This document shows positions 44,781 through 57,565 of a stretch of DNA of 64,000 nt, piece after piece (position 1 is the stretch's first letter; each line of letters opens with the position of its first letter). This DNA comes from Chlorophyllum brunneum (lineage: Eukaryota; Basidiomycota; Agaricomycetes; Agaricales; Agaricaceae): positions 744,001 through 808,000 of the forward strand of contig OY756148.1 of NCBI GenBank assembly GCA_963576785.1, written 5' to 3'. Under the pieces are notes generated by a model. It worked only from the letters and a program-made list of their open reading frames with translations. It made no database searches and was not told where the DNA came from. A program made the translations under genes and the position numbers.

Positions 44781-47700
44781 ATAACGTCCCCGACGAGCAA
44801 GACAGGCCTTTCCGTTCACTCCTGAACGAGTTGAAGGTCTGCTCTCACAACGTAGGAAGATCGTATGGAGTGATGGAGACAGTCCTTGCATGTAGAGGTG
44901 ATGTCGACCTCCTCCTCACACAAGAACCCCCTTGGAGATACCTCCGAGACATCCCCTCATCTGTCTCTAATGACGGAGCAGCCCTCGTAGGAGGTCCAGT
45001 TCACCTGGACTGGACGCTTCTCTCTTATCCATTTATCACTGAAGAAGTTCTACAAGTGGGACGCCGACGATACCCTCAACGTATGGTCAACATGGAACAC
45101 CGCACCACCCCGCGAGTCCTCGCCTTTGCTCACAAAAGGCTGAAACGACTCCGACCCTCCATCCGAAGAGATGTAATCGACCATCGAGACCTCCTGTGTA
45201 TATCTCTATATGCGGGAGGAGAAGAACTACTATTGTTAAACGTCTATAACGACAGCTGTAACACTGCACTCCACTTTCTCGAGGAGCAACTCTTCGACCT
45301 CCTGCCCTTTCTCCTTTTGGGAGGAGACATAAACATCAGATCGGAATTCTGGGACCCCTCGACGGATCAACACCCGGCGAGTGCGGACCGACTTCTTATG
45401 GTCACCGAAGCCCTCAATCTAGTGAGGACAACTCCGTCTGAGGCTAAGCCGACCCGATATGCCTCGGACCCCAACTTACCAGACACAGTCATTGACCTGA
45501 TCTTCGTTTCGGGAACGCTTCCACACATTTCCTCCCACATTATCCAAGACGGTGATTGGTACAACTCAGACCACGCCCCCCTGCTAATCAGAGTACCTAT
45601 TCCACGGATGGATGTTGTTGTTGAAAGATTGACCATCCCCAAAGATTCAGAAGAGGAGACCAGGTTCCTGACGGACATTGTAGAGGGAATCAAGAACAAG
45701 AACTGGCCGATGAATGATGCAGACGAGCTGGAGAGAGCTGTTGCTGAATTGGGAGGTTTGTTTGACAGATCATGAACTCAAAATGCAAAGAAGACCAAGA
45801 TCACCACTAGATCCAAGACCTGGTGGAATGAGGAGTGCTTGGCTGCACTCACTACACATCGCATGGACCACAAGAATAAGCACAAATGGAACACTTTTCG
45901 CAAGACCACGAGGAAGACAAAAAGAGCCTACTTTGACAAGAAGATACAAGAAATCTCCGTCGACCGAAAACGCCCATGGGATCTCATGCCATGGACCAAG
46001 GACCGCGCACTCCCAGCTACGGAAGCCATGCGTCACAACGGCCGACCTTGTCTCACATTAGAAAATCTGTGGACGGCTCTCGACCAACACTACAACGCTG
46101 CCCGTGATAGACCAACGAATGCGGCAGTCCTGGATGAGCTCCCTCCTCCGAACGGAACGGAGAATAGGACTTGGGTAGACTTCTCTCTCCTTGAGATGAT
46201 GGAGTCACTCAAGGACACCTCGAATTCTTCTTCCCCCGGTTCCGACCATGTTTCCTGGTCCCATCTCAAACAGATTGTTGCTGATGAAACTTGCGCCGAC
46301 CTATTCCTCAAAATCAGTAGTGCGTGTCTGAACATCAGGCACTGGCCTACCCACTTCAAGAAGTCAACGTCAGTAATTATTCCGAAACCCAATAAACCTG
46401 ACTACTCCACTCCGAAGGCGTTCCATCCAATCATCCTTCTAAACACATTCGGCAAACTAATAGAGAAAATGCTCACCAAATGACTCCAATTTGAGGCCGT
46501 TAAATTCAAGGTCCTCCATCCGCACCAATTGGGAGCAATATGTCAATGGTCCACTGAAGATGCAGGTCTCTTCCTAACGCACATTATCTGGGGAGCTTGG
46601 ACGAAGAAGAAGAAGACGTCGGTGCTTGCATTCGACGTGGCCCAATTCTTCCCCTCCCTCAACCATGATCTCCTTATCGAAATTCTATGACGACAAGGGT
46701 TTCCCCCCCAGGTCGCCACATTCTTTAACAACTAACTCAAAGAACGCCGCACTACCTACCGGTGGAACAATGAGACTTCCCCGGAATATGACACAGCGGT
46801 AGGAGTAGGACAGGGCTCAGCCCTTAGCCCTATTCTCTCAGCTCTATTCCTCGCCCCTCTCTTACACGTCTTTGAAATCCGTATGGAGGAACACCGTGAC
46901 AAGTGGGACTTTGATGTCCTGTCATTTGTTGATGACGGCACTTTAATCGCGCAATCCCCGTCTCTGAAGAAGAACGTGGAAATCCTTCAACACATATACC
47001 ACGAAATGGAGTGGCTCATGAACAAATTCGGCCTGGAAATCGAATATGGCAAGTCGGAGATCTTTTACTTCACACATGCAAGACAAGACTCGAATCCCTC
47101 GATTGACTTGGGATTCCCACCGTTCACAGGTCGTAACCCCCTCAAACCGAACTGGTGGTACCTCGGCTTCTACTTTGATCGGACGTTGACCTTCAAAGAA
47201 CACATGTGATTCTACTCCGCCAAAGCGATCTCTATAATCAAGGCAATGAAGATGCTGGGGAACTCCATCAGGGGTCTGTCCCCTGGCAATAAGAGGCTAC
47301 TCTACCGTTCGTGTGTCATACCAGTTGTGACATATGGATATCGACTCTGGTTCCACGATAGATCCCGCACCAAGGGAACTTGTGAAATCCTCAACAAAAT
47401 GCAAAGAAGGGCGGCGCTCTGGATCACCGGGGCCTTCCGGACTTCTCCCACTGGCGGTGTAGAGTCCCTCGCGGAGCTCATGCCCATCAAACTTCATCTC
47501 CAAAAGTTGGCCGAATGACAATTGTCAAGGCTTCATACGTTGGACGATGAACACGCTTTGGCAAGATTAACCAAGGAATACCACTCTTCCCCCCACCAAC
47601 TTCACATCAAGAATTCCACAGAGGTTCAGAAGAAGAAGACATTAGGAGCTGTGATGGACTTTTGGTGCCCCACCCCCGAGACTCGGTATATAGAACATTT

Positions 47701-48820
47701 CAATTCTGTTTCTAAATCTCTCTGGCCCGGACGTAGGTTACTTGACTATTTCTCTACTAATGTAACTTTTATAGGATTCAACCGGGACAACCCTCACCTC
47801 TCGAAGACGCTTTGGGACGATGTAACAACGAATGCGATGACGGATGCAAAATCCATCACGATTGGTACAGACGGCTCAGTCCACCCCAATCCCAACCCGC
47901 TTGCCAGCCAGTTTATGGCGGCAGCCACCATTTAACATCTTGACAGTAGGAGCTCTATTATGAAAAGGCTTGCAGGAACCACGTCGACAGACACAGAACT
48001 GGTAGCGCAGTACTTAGGTATTACCAAGGTGCTCACTACTGCCGATTACGACCAGGTTGAGCACATTCATGTGTTCACTGACTCCATTGTGGCCTCCCGG
48101 CTCCTACTCGACTGTTCACTGCATTCCTGCCAACAACAGTCTATCCTCACCTCGAAGGCGCTCCTGGCTTGGTTCAACAAGTCAGACTGACACCGCCTTT
48201 CATTTTATCACACGCCATTGAAATGCAAGTACAGGATACAAAAAGCCATGCACGACTGGATCCAAACGGTTGCCTGGCCTAACCAGGGTCGAAATCACCG
48301 AGTACCGAACTCGATTGACTACCTTTGCAAGAAGTCCGCCGAACGCGCCATTCACACATGGCAGGCCATGTTTGGGTTCAAAACTTACAGCGGTAGCTCC
48401 TTCCTCCACCTCCCGGTGCGAGCGAACGGAGCCTCTGCCTTACCGTCGCACATCAAGTCCGGTCCATGGATACGAGAATGCGGATACCAGCCCCAGCTCT
48501 TCGCAAGAGCTTGTCGCGCCATACTATGCCATGCCCCGATTGGAGAATATCGACTATGATTCTTTCCTAACAAGGACCTTTTGTGCCACCACTGCAACAG
48601 TCAAATGGTGCAAACGTGGTCACACATCCTATATCGTTGTAACAACTTCGATCACCATTTCGGCGTTGACATGATCAAGACATTTGTCAACTTCTTGTGT
48701 CGTAACTCCTCCGCATTCAGCTTTCCTCTGGAACCTGACCGCCCTCGTATCCATGCCAATTCTATCCCACTGTTACATCGTCATCAAGTCCAAAGGAGGT
48801 TTGGGTCTGCGCCTGCATAG
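44777..48820 (+). pseudogene. LINE 3 ORF2 (endonuclease-RT-RNase H), nonsense codons only
   Basis: About 1347 codons. The APE-like endonuclease covers residues about 15-275 (Q-E-P-P-W, G-G-D-I-N-I, Y-N-S-D-H-A-P-L). RT has F-D-V-A-Q-F-F-P-S-L, G-V-G-Q-G-S-A-L-S-P and an intact F-V-D-D box at about 46930. RNase H has G-T-D-G-S-V-H-P-N-P-N at about 47870 and V-F-T-D-S at about 48075. Every open piece (from 44777, 45839, 46883, 47246, 47522, 47960, 48218, 48581) is in the same frame. The stops are mostly TGA where LINE 1 or 2 has Arg. Inactive as it stands. Confidence 0.9.
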
Positions 48821-49330
48821 AATCCTTTTCTTTCTTTCCCTTTTTTCTTTTGCTCTTCCAGTTATGGATTCCAAATTCATTTCTCTATTCCCCTTTCCTC
48901 GCTCGTCTACTATTTTATATAGTTTTCATTCAACTTCCATCTCTCCCGTGGTGCCAGGGTAAATACCCGCCCACATGCTATGTACTGTTTGATGTTCCCC
49001 CTTGTGATTGTGAGTAGATAGTTTCTCTTCTATCAATTTCTCTCTCTCACTTTCTCTCTTTCCGAATTCCTTCCTTTCCTCCCCTTTTTTCCGCTGAACA
49101 TCGTAGGTACCAAACATCTCTCTAGTGTATGCACTAGATGTCAATGAGTCTCATAGGGTTAGTTTACTTGTAGTTTACTTTCCCTTCTCCGAACATTCTG
49201 TACGTTCTGCCTTTGTATGTATGTACACGCGGACTGCGTTCGAGCACTGCTATATAAATTGTTGATTAAAAATAAAAAATAAAAATAAAAATAAAAAAAA
49301 AGACTTCACCAATTACCTCCACAACATACC

Positions 49331-50209
49331 ATGCATACTGAATACAAACCCACTCCCTTCCCAACCAACAACACAGAGTTTGAACAAGAACCCAACAACC
49401 TCCTTGATGCCCAATCTACTGAAGACCAGATCAAACACTATCCTGCCACAACCAAAGGACTCACATATATTGCCCATACCATCAACAACCTCCAAATCCA
49501 AGCCAAAGCCCTAGGCTACATCTTACTTGTCACCACCACTAGAGTTTTCCCAGCCACCATGTCTACAGGAAAACACAAACTCATGAAAGAGTTACTGGAT
49601 AAAGTAGCAACTGACCTCAATGTATTAGTATACTCCAATGCAAAGTGATGCATCCAAAGTACTCTAGTTATGACAGGCAAAAGACTCAACTATCTCAGTG
49701 ACTCAAGTGACAACCCAATATACAAACTTGCCCAATGACTAATAGACCTTGACTTATATACCCCAACTACCTTGCCTGACAAACCGTCCTACTACAAAGA
49801 CAATGAACAGGAATGGTTAGACAAAGAGATGGAAGGAATTGAAAAATTGGTAGCTAAACAACTAATGAAATCAGATATGAGGGACAAAGTAGACCACCTC
49901 CTGATCCACATCCCTGACTTTAACCCACCAACCAAGCCTATCATATTCAACCTACCCTGATCCTATCTTATGCTCAGAGAAGGAGGATAACTTGATGACA
50001 ACTACTGGCAAGAGATAGTTCATAACCTAGTTGTAGCAGAAACAAATGATACCACTACCTTCAAAGGCTGCACTATTGCCCTCTTTAGAGGAGGACAAGA
50101 CCATACCCCATTCTGGATTGGATGTCGATACAGGTCAGGTACTCTGATGATTGGTCCTACTAAATACCAACTTATTAATGCTTTACACAAAGAATAAGAT
50201 GACCAGTAA
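49331..50209 (+). pseudogene. Element D2 ORF3 remnant
   Basis: Third-ORF homologue beginning at ATG 49331, 16 bases after the LINE 3 target duplication. It is open for 105 codons, then interrupted by TGA at 49646, with further stops at about 49737, 49958 and 49988, all in one frame. The conserved C-terminal block H-T-P-F-W-I-G-C-R is at about 50102-50130. A/E subtype, longer N-terminal half than B/C. Confidence 0.78.
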
Positions 50210-50252
50210 ACTACTACACTTCATGGGGTCATAAATGTAAAAAGGAAGGTAT

Positions 50253-50545
50253 TGTTATGAACTATAGATAAACATTACATTCCTATTATACACCTGTTAT
50301 ACTCATCAGTCCTATGTATCCATTTCATCCTTTATGGCTGTACTCTTACTGACTCATTTCACTTGTCCTCTATGACTCCTTTACTTCACTCCCTTATTCT
50401 TAGTACTCACCACTAGTATATAAAGTGTAGTAATACTTGATGTATTCCTTATACTTTACCAATTGTATCATCCCTTTCTCTCTTTTCTACTTCCTTATCT
50501 TTATTCAAAGACTTGCAACCTGAGTCCTAGACTAAGGTCGTAACA
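50253..50545 (+). repeat. Element D2 3' LTR
   Basis: 293-bp LTR (tgttatgaac ... aaggtcgtaaca), preceded by the purine tract AAAAAGGAAGGTAT. The TATA box and R motif are present. No target-duplication partner found. Confidence 0.85.
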
Positions 50546-51436
50546 AGAAGAAAGAAGAAAACAGAAAAGCCTACAAAAGATAGCAAAAAAAAACCAATCC
50601 TGAATCTATAGACTAGAGCTTACTCATTATGATCTTCCAAAACTACAAAAGAAGCAAAGCTATAATTACCAACCCAGAAAACTGCATACCAATCAGTTCT
50701 AAAAGCCCAAAACATGACACCAGGAACACATACAATACAATGAAACCTAGAGATAATAAAGAATAACCAGAAATCAAAAACAGAAAGAATCTTACAAACA
50801 GAATAAATGTGAAACAGCCTGAACCTTGATCATATCCCTATGAAGTACTATGACTTTGCTTGGAAAATGATCCACAACTAATTAAAGGTTGGCCCTTGGT
50901 TTTATAACATCTCTGGATAGAAAGACAAAATGTATTGCAAATGTGGCAGATTTAAAACTATCACTCCTGGAATGCCCCCTCAACAAAGCCACAGAAACAT
51001 AGAAGATGGCTGAAGACTTATGGGAAAGAATAAGTAACTGACTATGGCTCAACCTCTGTACTGGAATAATAATGTTATTTGGATCCATAAAGCTACCACC
51101 AACACCTCACTACCCCAAGGCCCACAAGAATGCAAAATACCAGTATAAAACAGCATAGACTATATGGCTAAACAGAAACAATGGAATCTTCAATAAAGTC
51201 ACCTTAAACATATACCAAGTAACCACAACATAGAAAAAAATGATAAAGGATAAACTAGCAATGGAATAGCACTCCACAAACAGAGGCAAAAACTTTAAGA
51301 TAACAAAACAGAGTAAAAAAAAAGCCTTCTATGACCAATGGACTACTGGAGAAAATATATTAGAGATCAACAATGCCAATGAACTGATATCAATAAATAT
51401 TTAGGGATACAGACCCCTTACCAGGCCTACAGAGAA
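50546..51436 (+). other. A-rich decayed region, possibly a non-LTR ORF2 C-terminus
   Basis: No intact gene. The plus strand is A-rich. Broken frames include a C-K-C-G ... P pattern near 50935-50960, an amphipathic stretch (K-A-T-E-T ... M-A-E-D-L-W near 50990-51030) and T-I-W-L-N-R-N-N near 51160. These loosely resemble the zinc-binding tail that follows RNase H in some fungal non-LTR elements. The sequence appears to continue after element E at 57859 and to end in a 13-base A run (58050-58062), which would fit a LINE tail. Weak evidence. Confidence 0.3.
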
Positions 51437-51729
51437 TGTTATGAACTATAGATAGACAGTACATTCCTATCATGCGCCCATCACATTTATCATTCCTATG
51501 TATCTGTTTCATCTCTTATGGCTGTACTCTTACTGACTCAGTCTACTCGGTTCCTATGACTTCTTTACTCTGATCCTTTATTCTTAGCTCGTACCACTAG
51601 TATATAAAGTGTAGTAATACTTGATGTATTCCTTATACTTTACCAATCGTATCATCCCTTACTCTTCTCTCTACTTCCTTGTCTTTATCCAAAGACTTGC
51701 AACCTGAGTCTCAGACTAAGGTCATAACA
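51437..51729 (+). repeat. Element E 5' LTR
   Basis: 293 bp with TATA box 51601-51608 and R motif ATACTTTACCAA at 51635-51646, 34 nt downstream. The motif is exactly complementary to 51731-51742. Confidence 0.9.
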
Positions 51730-51730
51730 T

Positions 51731-51742
51731 TTGGTAAAGTAT
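51731..51742 (+). other. Element E primer-binding site, putative self-primer type
   Basis: TTGGTAAAGTAT, one base after the LTR. It differs from the family TTGGTAAAGTGT at one base, and the change matches the variant R motif in the adjacent 5' LTR, so pairing is kept. Confidence 0.65.
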
Positions 51743-51822
51743 CATTCGACTCACCTTGCAAGAGAGGTGCCACTATTCATAGCTAGGCTTGGAATAATAG
51801 CCTCCGACCAGGACAACAGTAT

Positions 51823-53061
51823 ATGAGCAGCAGTAGCTCATCAAGAACACCAAGAAGACCAAGAGCTCTGAGACCAACAGATATCCAGGGATCACCAGTA
51901 ACTACCGGATCCAAACAACGAACAGAACCAGAAATCCCTGAAGGCCTTAAACAGCAGAAATCTGACCACAGTATAGAAGAAGATACAGCTCTTTTCAAGA
52001 CCCTATTCAACACAGAAGTTGCCAAGACCACATTTGATATAGAAGTCACCAAGACCCCATTCGATACAGAAATCACCGAGACCACATTCGACATAGAAGT
52101 CACCGAGACCCCATTCGATACAAAAATCACCGAAGCCACATCCGACATAGAAGTCGCCGAGACCTACGAAAATGAACACAGTGAACTAGAAATAGAATCA
52201 GAGATGGCCAATGAAATCAACTTCCCAAAGAACCTAGCCCCAGAACCAGAATATTTCAATGGAGATAGAACCAAGTTTGACAATTGGTGGAGGGCAATGT
52301 CCTTATGGACACTCTTCAACAAAATCGATGATAACAAGCAAAAGATAATCAGAATATTAGCTCGAATGAAAGGGGGACTTGCAAGTCCCTATGCCAACGC
52401 CAAATTACAAATAATTCAAGATAAGAAAACACCGGCATTCGAGGACTTCGCAAAGGAGATGGTAGCTACCTTCTCCTTGGGGAATAGGAAAGCAATAGCA
52501 GAAGGGGAAATCAAGTTGTTCAAATAGGGAAAGAGGAACACTGCGGACTTCTTAATAGAGTTCGAAGCATTGAAAACCCAAGCAGGAACCAACAATGTGC
52601 ACGCCATATTCCTCCTCAAACGACACACCAGAGCAGACATTATCCAAACTATTGTAGGCTATCCGGCAGCCTCAATCCCAGATACATACAACAAATGGAG
52701 AAACACCATCCTCGCAGTAGGACAGGGGTACAAAACAACAGACATCACACGAGGAGATATCAGAACAAGCACAGGAGTCACCTATGGAGGCAGAGGACAA
52801 CCAATGGAAATTGGTAGACAAAGGGCAGATACCGATCAAAACGGCAAACCGAGGTGTTTTAACTGTAACCTCTATGGGCATATCACCAAATACTGCTGCA
52901 AGAAGACGAAGATAGCATACACCAAAATAACATGCTATAACTGTAGCAAACAGGGCCACATCTCGAAGAACTGTAAAGCACCGAAGAAAGCGCACATCAG
53001 AGAGGTTACCAAGGAGATAGAAGAAGAGACAAAAGAGGATTTTGTCGAAGGCTCCAAGTAG
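51823..53061 (+). pseudogene. Element E gag with one nonsense codon
   Basis: Starts at ATG 51823 with the conserved S-S-S-S-S-R-T-P. A TAG at 52525-52527 (C-to-T change from CAG) interrupts an otherwise continuous frame to 53061. The acidic region holds four or five short repeats of the form F-D-T/I-E-I/V-T-E-T. Both CCHC knuckles are present (C-F-N-C-N-L-Y-G-H-I-T-K-Y-C and C-Y-N-C-S-K-Q-G-H-I-S-K-N-C). Confidence 0.88.
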
Positions 53062-53120
53062 ATGCAAACCTGCGAGCCAATAAACCTAGAGTTTCTGTTT
53101 TATATCACAATAGACGATAT

Positions 53121-56100
53121 GTGATCCCACAAAAACAAAACTCGATGCGCAAACTTCTCCTTGATTCAACGATCAGAACAAAGCAAGGACCCAAGCAAAT
53201 CACCACACTGGTGGATTCCGGATGTACACACACGTGCATAGCACAGAGGATAGTAGAAGAAGAACAAATCATGACCAAACCCCTCGAAACCCCAATACGA
53301 GTAATCAATGCCGATGAAACCAAAAACAAGAAAGAGGAAATAACAGATATGGCACAACTGGTATTAAGCAATGGTAAACACATGGAAGAAATTGAAGCAA
53401 TGGTAACACAACTAGAGAGCACGGACCTATATCTCGGACACAATTGGCTAGTCAAGCACAATCCAGAAATCGATTGGACAAACAACATAATATGCTTCAA
53501 TAGATGTCCAAAGGATTGCACCACCCACCACAACAATATACGGTTCAACGAAAGAATACACATGGTAAAAGAACATATAGAGGAAAAGAAAACCGACCAA
53601 ACAAACCCAGAGGACCTACCGACATACCTGCAGCCATATACACACCTGTTCAACAAAAAGAACTTTGACAAACTACCAGAGCATACGATATGGGACTACG
53701 AAATAAACTTGACAGAAGATGTACCACCAGTATTACAGTCCAAGGTCTATCCAATGACATTAATGGAGAAGCAAGAACTGCAAACATTCCTTGACAAAAA
53801 TATCGCCTCAGGACAAATTCGACCATCACAATCCCCCTACACTACACCATGCTTCTTCATACCCAAGAAAGATGGAACCAAACGACTAGTACAAGACTAC
53901 AAGAAGCTAAATGAACACACAATCAAAGACAAAATGCCACTTCTGCTCATAAGCAAAGTCATCGATAAGCTCAAGAATGCAAAAGTCTTTAACAAACTCG
54001 ACATCATATGGGGATACAATAACATTAGGATAAGAGAAGGTGATGAATGGAAAGCAGTATTTGTAACAAACAATGGACTATTCAAACTAACAGTCATGTT
54101 TTTTGGAATGAGTAACTCACCAGCAACGTTCCAAAGGATAATGAACACTGTCTTTCAGGAAATGCTACATGAAGGAGCAGTTGTCAACTACATGGACGAT
54201 TTCGTCATACCGGGAACCACACAACAGGAACTTGAAGACAGAACAAAACGATTTCTCGATATTGCGGCGAAGCACCAACTATATTTCAAAAGATTGAAAT
54301 GCATATTCGATGCAAAAGAAATACCTATACTAGGATTTGTGGTTGGACAAGGCAGCATTAAAATGGAGGAGGAGAAAGTGAAAGCGGTGAAAGAATGGCC
54401 AACACCCAAATCCCTAAAAGATGTCAAAAAATTCCTAGGATTTGCAAACTTCTACCAACAATTCATTCACGACTTCAGCAACATAGCAGCCCCACTACAC
54501 GAGTTGAAGAAAAAAGACATGCAATGGGCATGGAAAAAACAACAACAACAAGCCTTCGAAAGGATCAAGGAAAAAATCACAAGCGAACTGGTATTAGCAA
54601 TGCCACAGGACAAGGGTCAATACAGGGTAGAAGTGGACATATCAGGATATGGAGTAGGAGCAGTATTATTGCAAAAACAAGAAGAACATTGGCATCCGAT
54701 TGCATTCCACTCAAGAACAATAACACCCACAGAACAAAACTATCAGATCTATGACAAAGAGTTACTCACCATTCGAGAAGCAATCAAGACCTGGAGACAA
54801 TATCTACTTGACACAGATGAACCATTCAAAATATGGACCAATCACAAAAACCTGGAATATTTCCGAAAACTACAACAATTCACAGGACAACAAGCGAGGT
54901 GGCAAATGGAGCTACAAGAGTACTACTATACACTAAAACATATCCCCAGAAAAACCAACACAAAAGCCGATGTCTTGTTAAGACTAACAAAAACAGATAC
55001 TACTCGAGACAACACCGACATCACCCTACTACCCGACTACTTATTCAACGATAGCACGATCACCACAATCTGATAAATTTGGGAAATCCCAGGGGAAAAA
55101 GATCTGAAACACCAAATATGAAAGGAGACAAGAAGAGAAACATAATGGCTAAAAGAAAAAGAGAAGCAACCAAAGGAGATATGGAAAACAGATGGGGTAC
55201 CAATGTTTGAAGGAAGGATATATGTTCCACCCAACAGCCAAATACAACAAGAAATACTATGACAACACCACGACAAAACAGATGTAGGACACCCGGGACA
55301 ATATCAAATGATCGAACTCCTTAAACAGAGTTATTGGTGGCCCCAGATGCACAGTGACATCAAATGATACATCCGAGGATATGAAGCATGCCAACAAATT
55401 AAAATACTCCGAACAAGACCGACAACACATCTCCATCCATTACCAACACCAGCAGAACCTTGGGAAGAAATATCAATCGACATAATAGGACCACTACCAG
55501 AATCAGAAGGATATGACACAATACTGGTCATAGTCAATCGTTTCAGTAAAATGATCAGATTACGGGCAGTCAACACCACCTTAACATCCGAGGAACTAGG
55601 AGATATCTATCGGGATGACATATGGAGAACATACGGAATACCCCGAAGAATTATTAGTGACAGAGGCCCACAATTCACGTCCAAATTCATGGCAGAATTA
55701 TGCCGAGCAACAGGAACCCAGTGAAACTTATCCATGGCATACCATCCACAAACCAATGGTCAAACAGAGCACATCAACCAGGAGGTTGAAACATACCTCA
55801 GAAATGTAATAAACCATGCTCAAGACAATTGGAAAAAATGGCTAGCCACAGCAGAATTCCAATATAACGACAAAACCCACACAGCCACTGGATACTCACC
55901 ATTCGAAATAGTTTATGGACGATACCCTTGGAAAGGAGACATAATGACTATCACCAAAGCACTTGCAATCATGGAGTGAATACAGGAGTTACAAAACATG
56001 CGACAAGAAGCGACAAAAATGTTACAATGCAGTTAGGAACAAATGGGGAAATGCAACAGCACTAAGCCAGAACACAAATACGCCCCAGGAGAACAGGTTT

Positions 56101-56546
56101 GGCTCGAAGCAAGTAATATCAGGACAATGAGACCAACCAAAAAGCTGGATCACAAACAATATGGACCATTCAGGATAAAAGCAAAAATAGGCAAAACAAG
56201 CTACCAATTGGAATTACCTGAAACATGGGCAATACACAATGTGTTTAACAGCAGACTCCTCTCCTCCTATCAAAAACCCGAGTTCGACAGCCAGCACACC
56301 CCACTACCACCGATGCCCAAGATCATCAACAATGAAGAGCAATATAAGGTAGACAAAATCCGAGGACATTGCAAAAGAGGATAATGAAATCAATTCCTAG
56401 TACACTGGAAAGGGTATACCTCCGAAGAAGACACATGGGAGAATGAGTCAGAATTAGGAAATGCTAAGGAGGCAGTTCAAGAATTTTTAGACAAGATTTC
56501 GAGGAAGAAACCTATAAAAAAGGGAGGTAAAAAGCGACAGTTATGA
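53121..56546 (+). pseudogene. Element E pol, interrupted by nonsense codons
   Basis: Begins at GTG 53121, the equivalent of the element B start. The first 650 codons (53121-55073) are open and include protease (V-D-S-G-C-T-H-T-C), RT with intact Y-M-D-D, and RNase H. Integrase and chromodomain follow in the same frame with several stops (open pieces 55734-55979 and 56043-56384). There is no frameshift relative to element B. Confidence 0.88.
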
Positions 56547-56643
56547 ACAACAAACCCCATGTTACAAGAGATCACTACACTCAACGCACCTCATACTGTA
56601 TCCACTGTACCATAAACTTCACCGATTACATTCACAACACATC

Positions 56644-57522
56644 ATACATACTGAACGCAAGCCCACCCCCTTCCTAGCCAACAACACAGAATTTGAACAA
56701 GAACTTAACAACCTTCTCGATGCTCAGTCCACCGAAGATCAAATTGAGCACTATACCGCCACAACCAAAGGACTCACATACATTGTACATGCCATCAACA
56801 ACCTCCAAATCCAAGCTAAAGCCCTGAGCTGCATTCTACTTGTCACCACTACTAGAGCCCTTCCCCCCACCATGTCAACCAGGAAACATGAACTCATGAA
56901 GGAGTTATTAGACAAAGCAGCCACTGACCTCAACGTACTAGTGCACTCTGATGCAAAGAAATGCATCCAAAGTGCCTTAATCATGATAGGCGAAAGACTC
57001 AATTACCTCACCAACTCGAGTGACAATCCCACCTACAGACTTGTATGGAGACTAATGGATCTCGACTCATACACCCCCACTACCTTACCTGACAAGCCGC
57101 CCTATCACAAAGACGATGAACAGGACTAGTTAGACGAAGGAATGGAGGGAATCAACAAGTCTGTTTCAGACCATCTAATGGAACCAGACATGCGAGACGA
57201 AGTAGACCACCTCCTTATACAACTGCCTGATATGGATCCGCCACCCAAACCAATGATATTTAATCCACCCCCATCCTATTTTACACTCAAAGACGGAGGA
57301 CAGTTCGAAGAAAACTACTGGAAGGAGATAATACACAACCTTGTTGCAGCCGAAACAAATGATACTGCTACGTTCAAAGAACGCACCATAGCCCTCTTCA
57401 GAGGAGGCCAAGACCACGCCCCCTTTTGGATTGGATGTCGACGCAAATCAGGAACCCCGATGATTGGTTCTACCAAACATCAACTTGTCAACGCCTTACA
57501 CAAAGAACAAGATGGTAAGTAG
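56644..57522 (+). pseudogene. Element E ORF3, start codon lost and one nonsense codon
   Basis: About 292 codons. The codon equivalent to the D2 ATG is ATA (56644). The frame is then open except for a TAG at 57127-57129, where D2 has TGG. The C-terminal block is clearly homologous to element B ORF3: F-N-P-P at about 57260, N-Y-W-K-E-I at about 57315 and H-A-P-F-W-I-G-C-R-R at about 57416-57445. Its presence in this subtype shows that ORF3 is an ancestral part of the family. Confidence 0.8.
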
Positions 57523-57565
57523 ACTATAGTGTTTCATGAGATCATGAAAGTAAAAGGGGAAGTAT

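Larger units (their letters stand above)
42497..49300 (+). mobile_element. LINE 3: full-length Tad/I-type LINE in element D2
   Basis: 6804-bp plus-strand LINE with a perfect 15-bp target duplication (agacttcaccaatta, 42482-42496 and 49301-49315). The tail is A-rich, interspersed with T (49268-49300). ORF1 and ORF2 are both recognisable over their full length. The 5' UTR is 82 nt and the 3' UTR about 450 nt. It is GC-richer than D2 and less decayed, so it inserted later. Ten or so in-frame stops and no frameshift are visible. Confidence 0.94.
40540..50545 (+). mobile_element. Element D2: 5'-truncated Ty3/gypsy element containing LINE 3
   Basis: Plus-strand element lacking its 5' LTR, gag and the start of pol. 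It begins in RNase H, repeating pol regions already present in D1, and proceeds through integrase, chromodomain tail, ORF3 (with LINE 3 just upstream) and a 3' LTR at 50253-50545. It is separate from D1 because RNase H and integrase are present twice and the LTRs differ. Confidence 0.75.

Noticed and set aside
17825..50545. Treating D1 and D2 as one element with a pair of LTRs
   Set aside because: U3 regions differ strongly, flanking 5-mers (aaagt, agaag) do not match, and RNase H and integrase are present twice.
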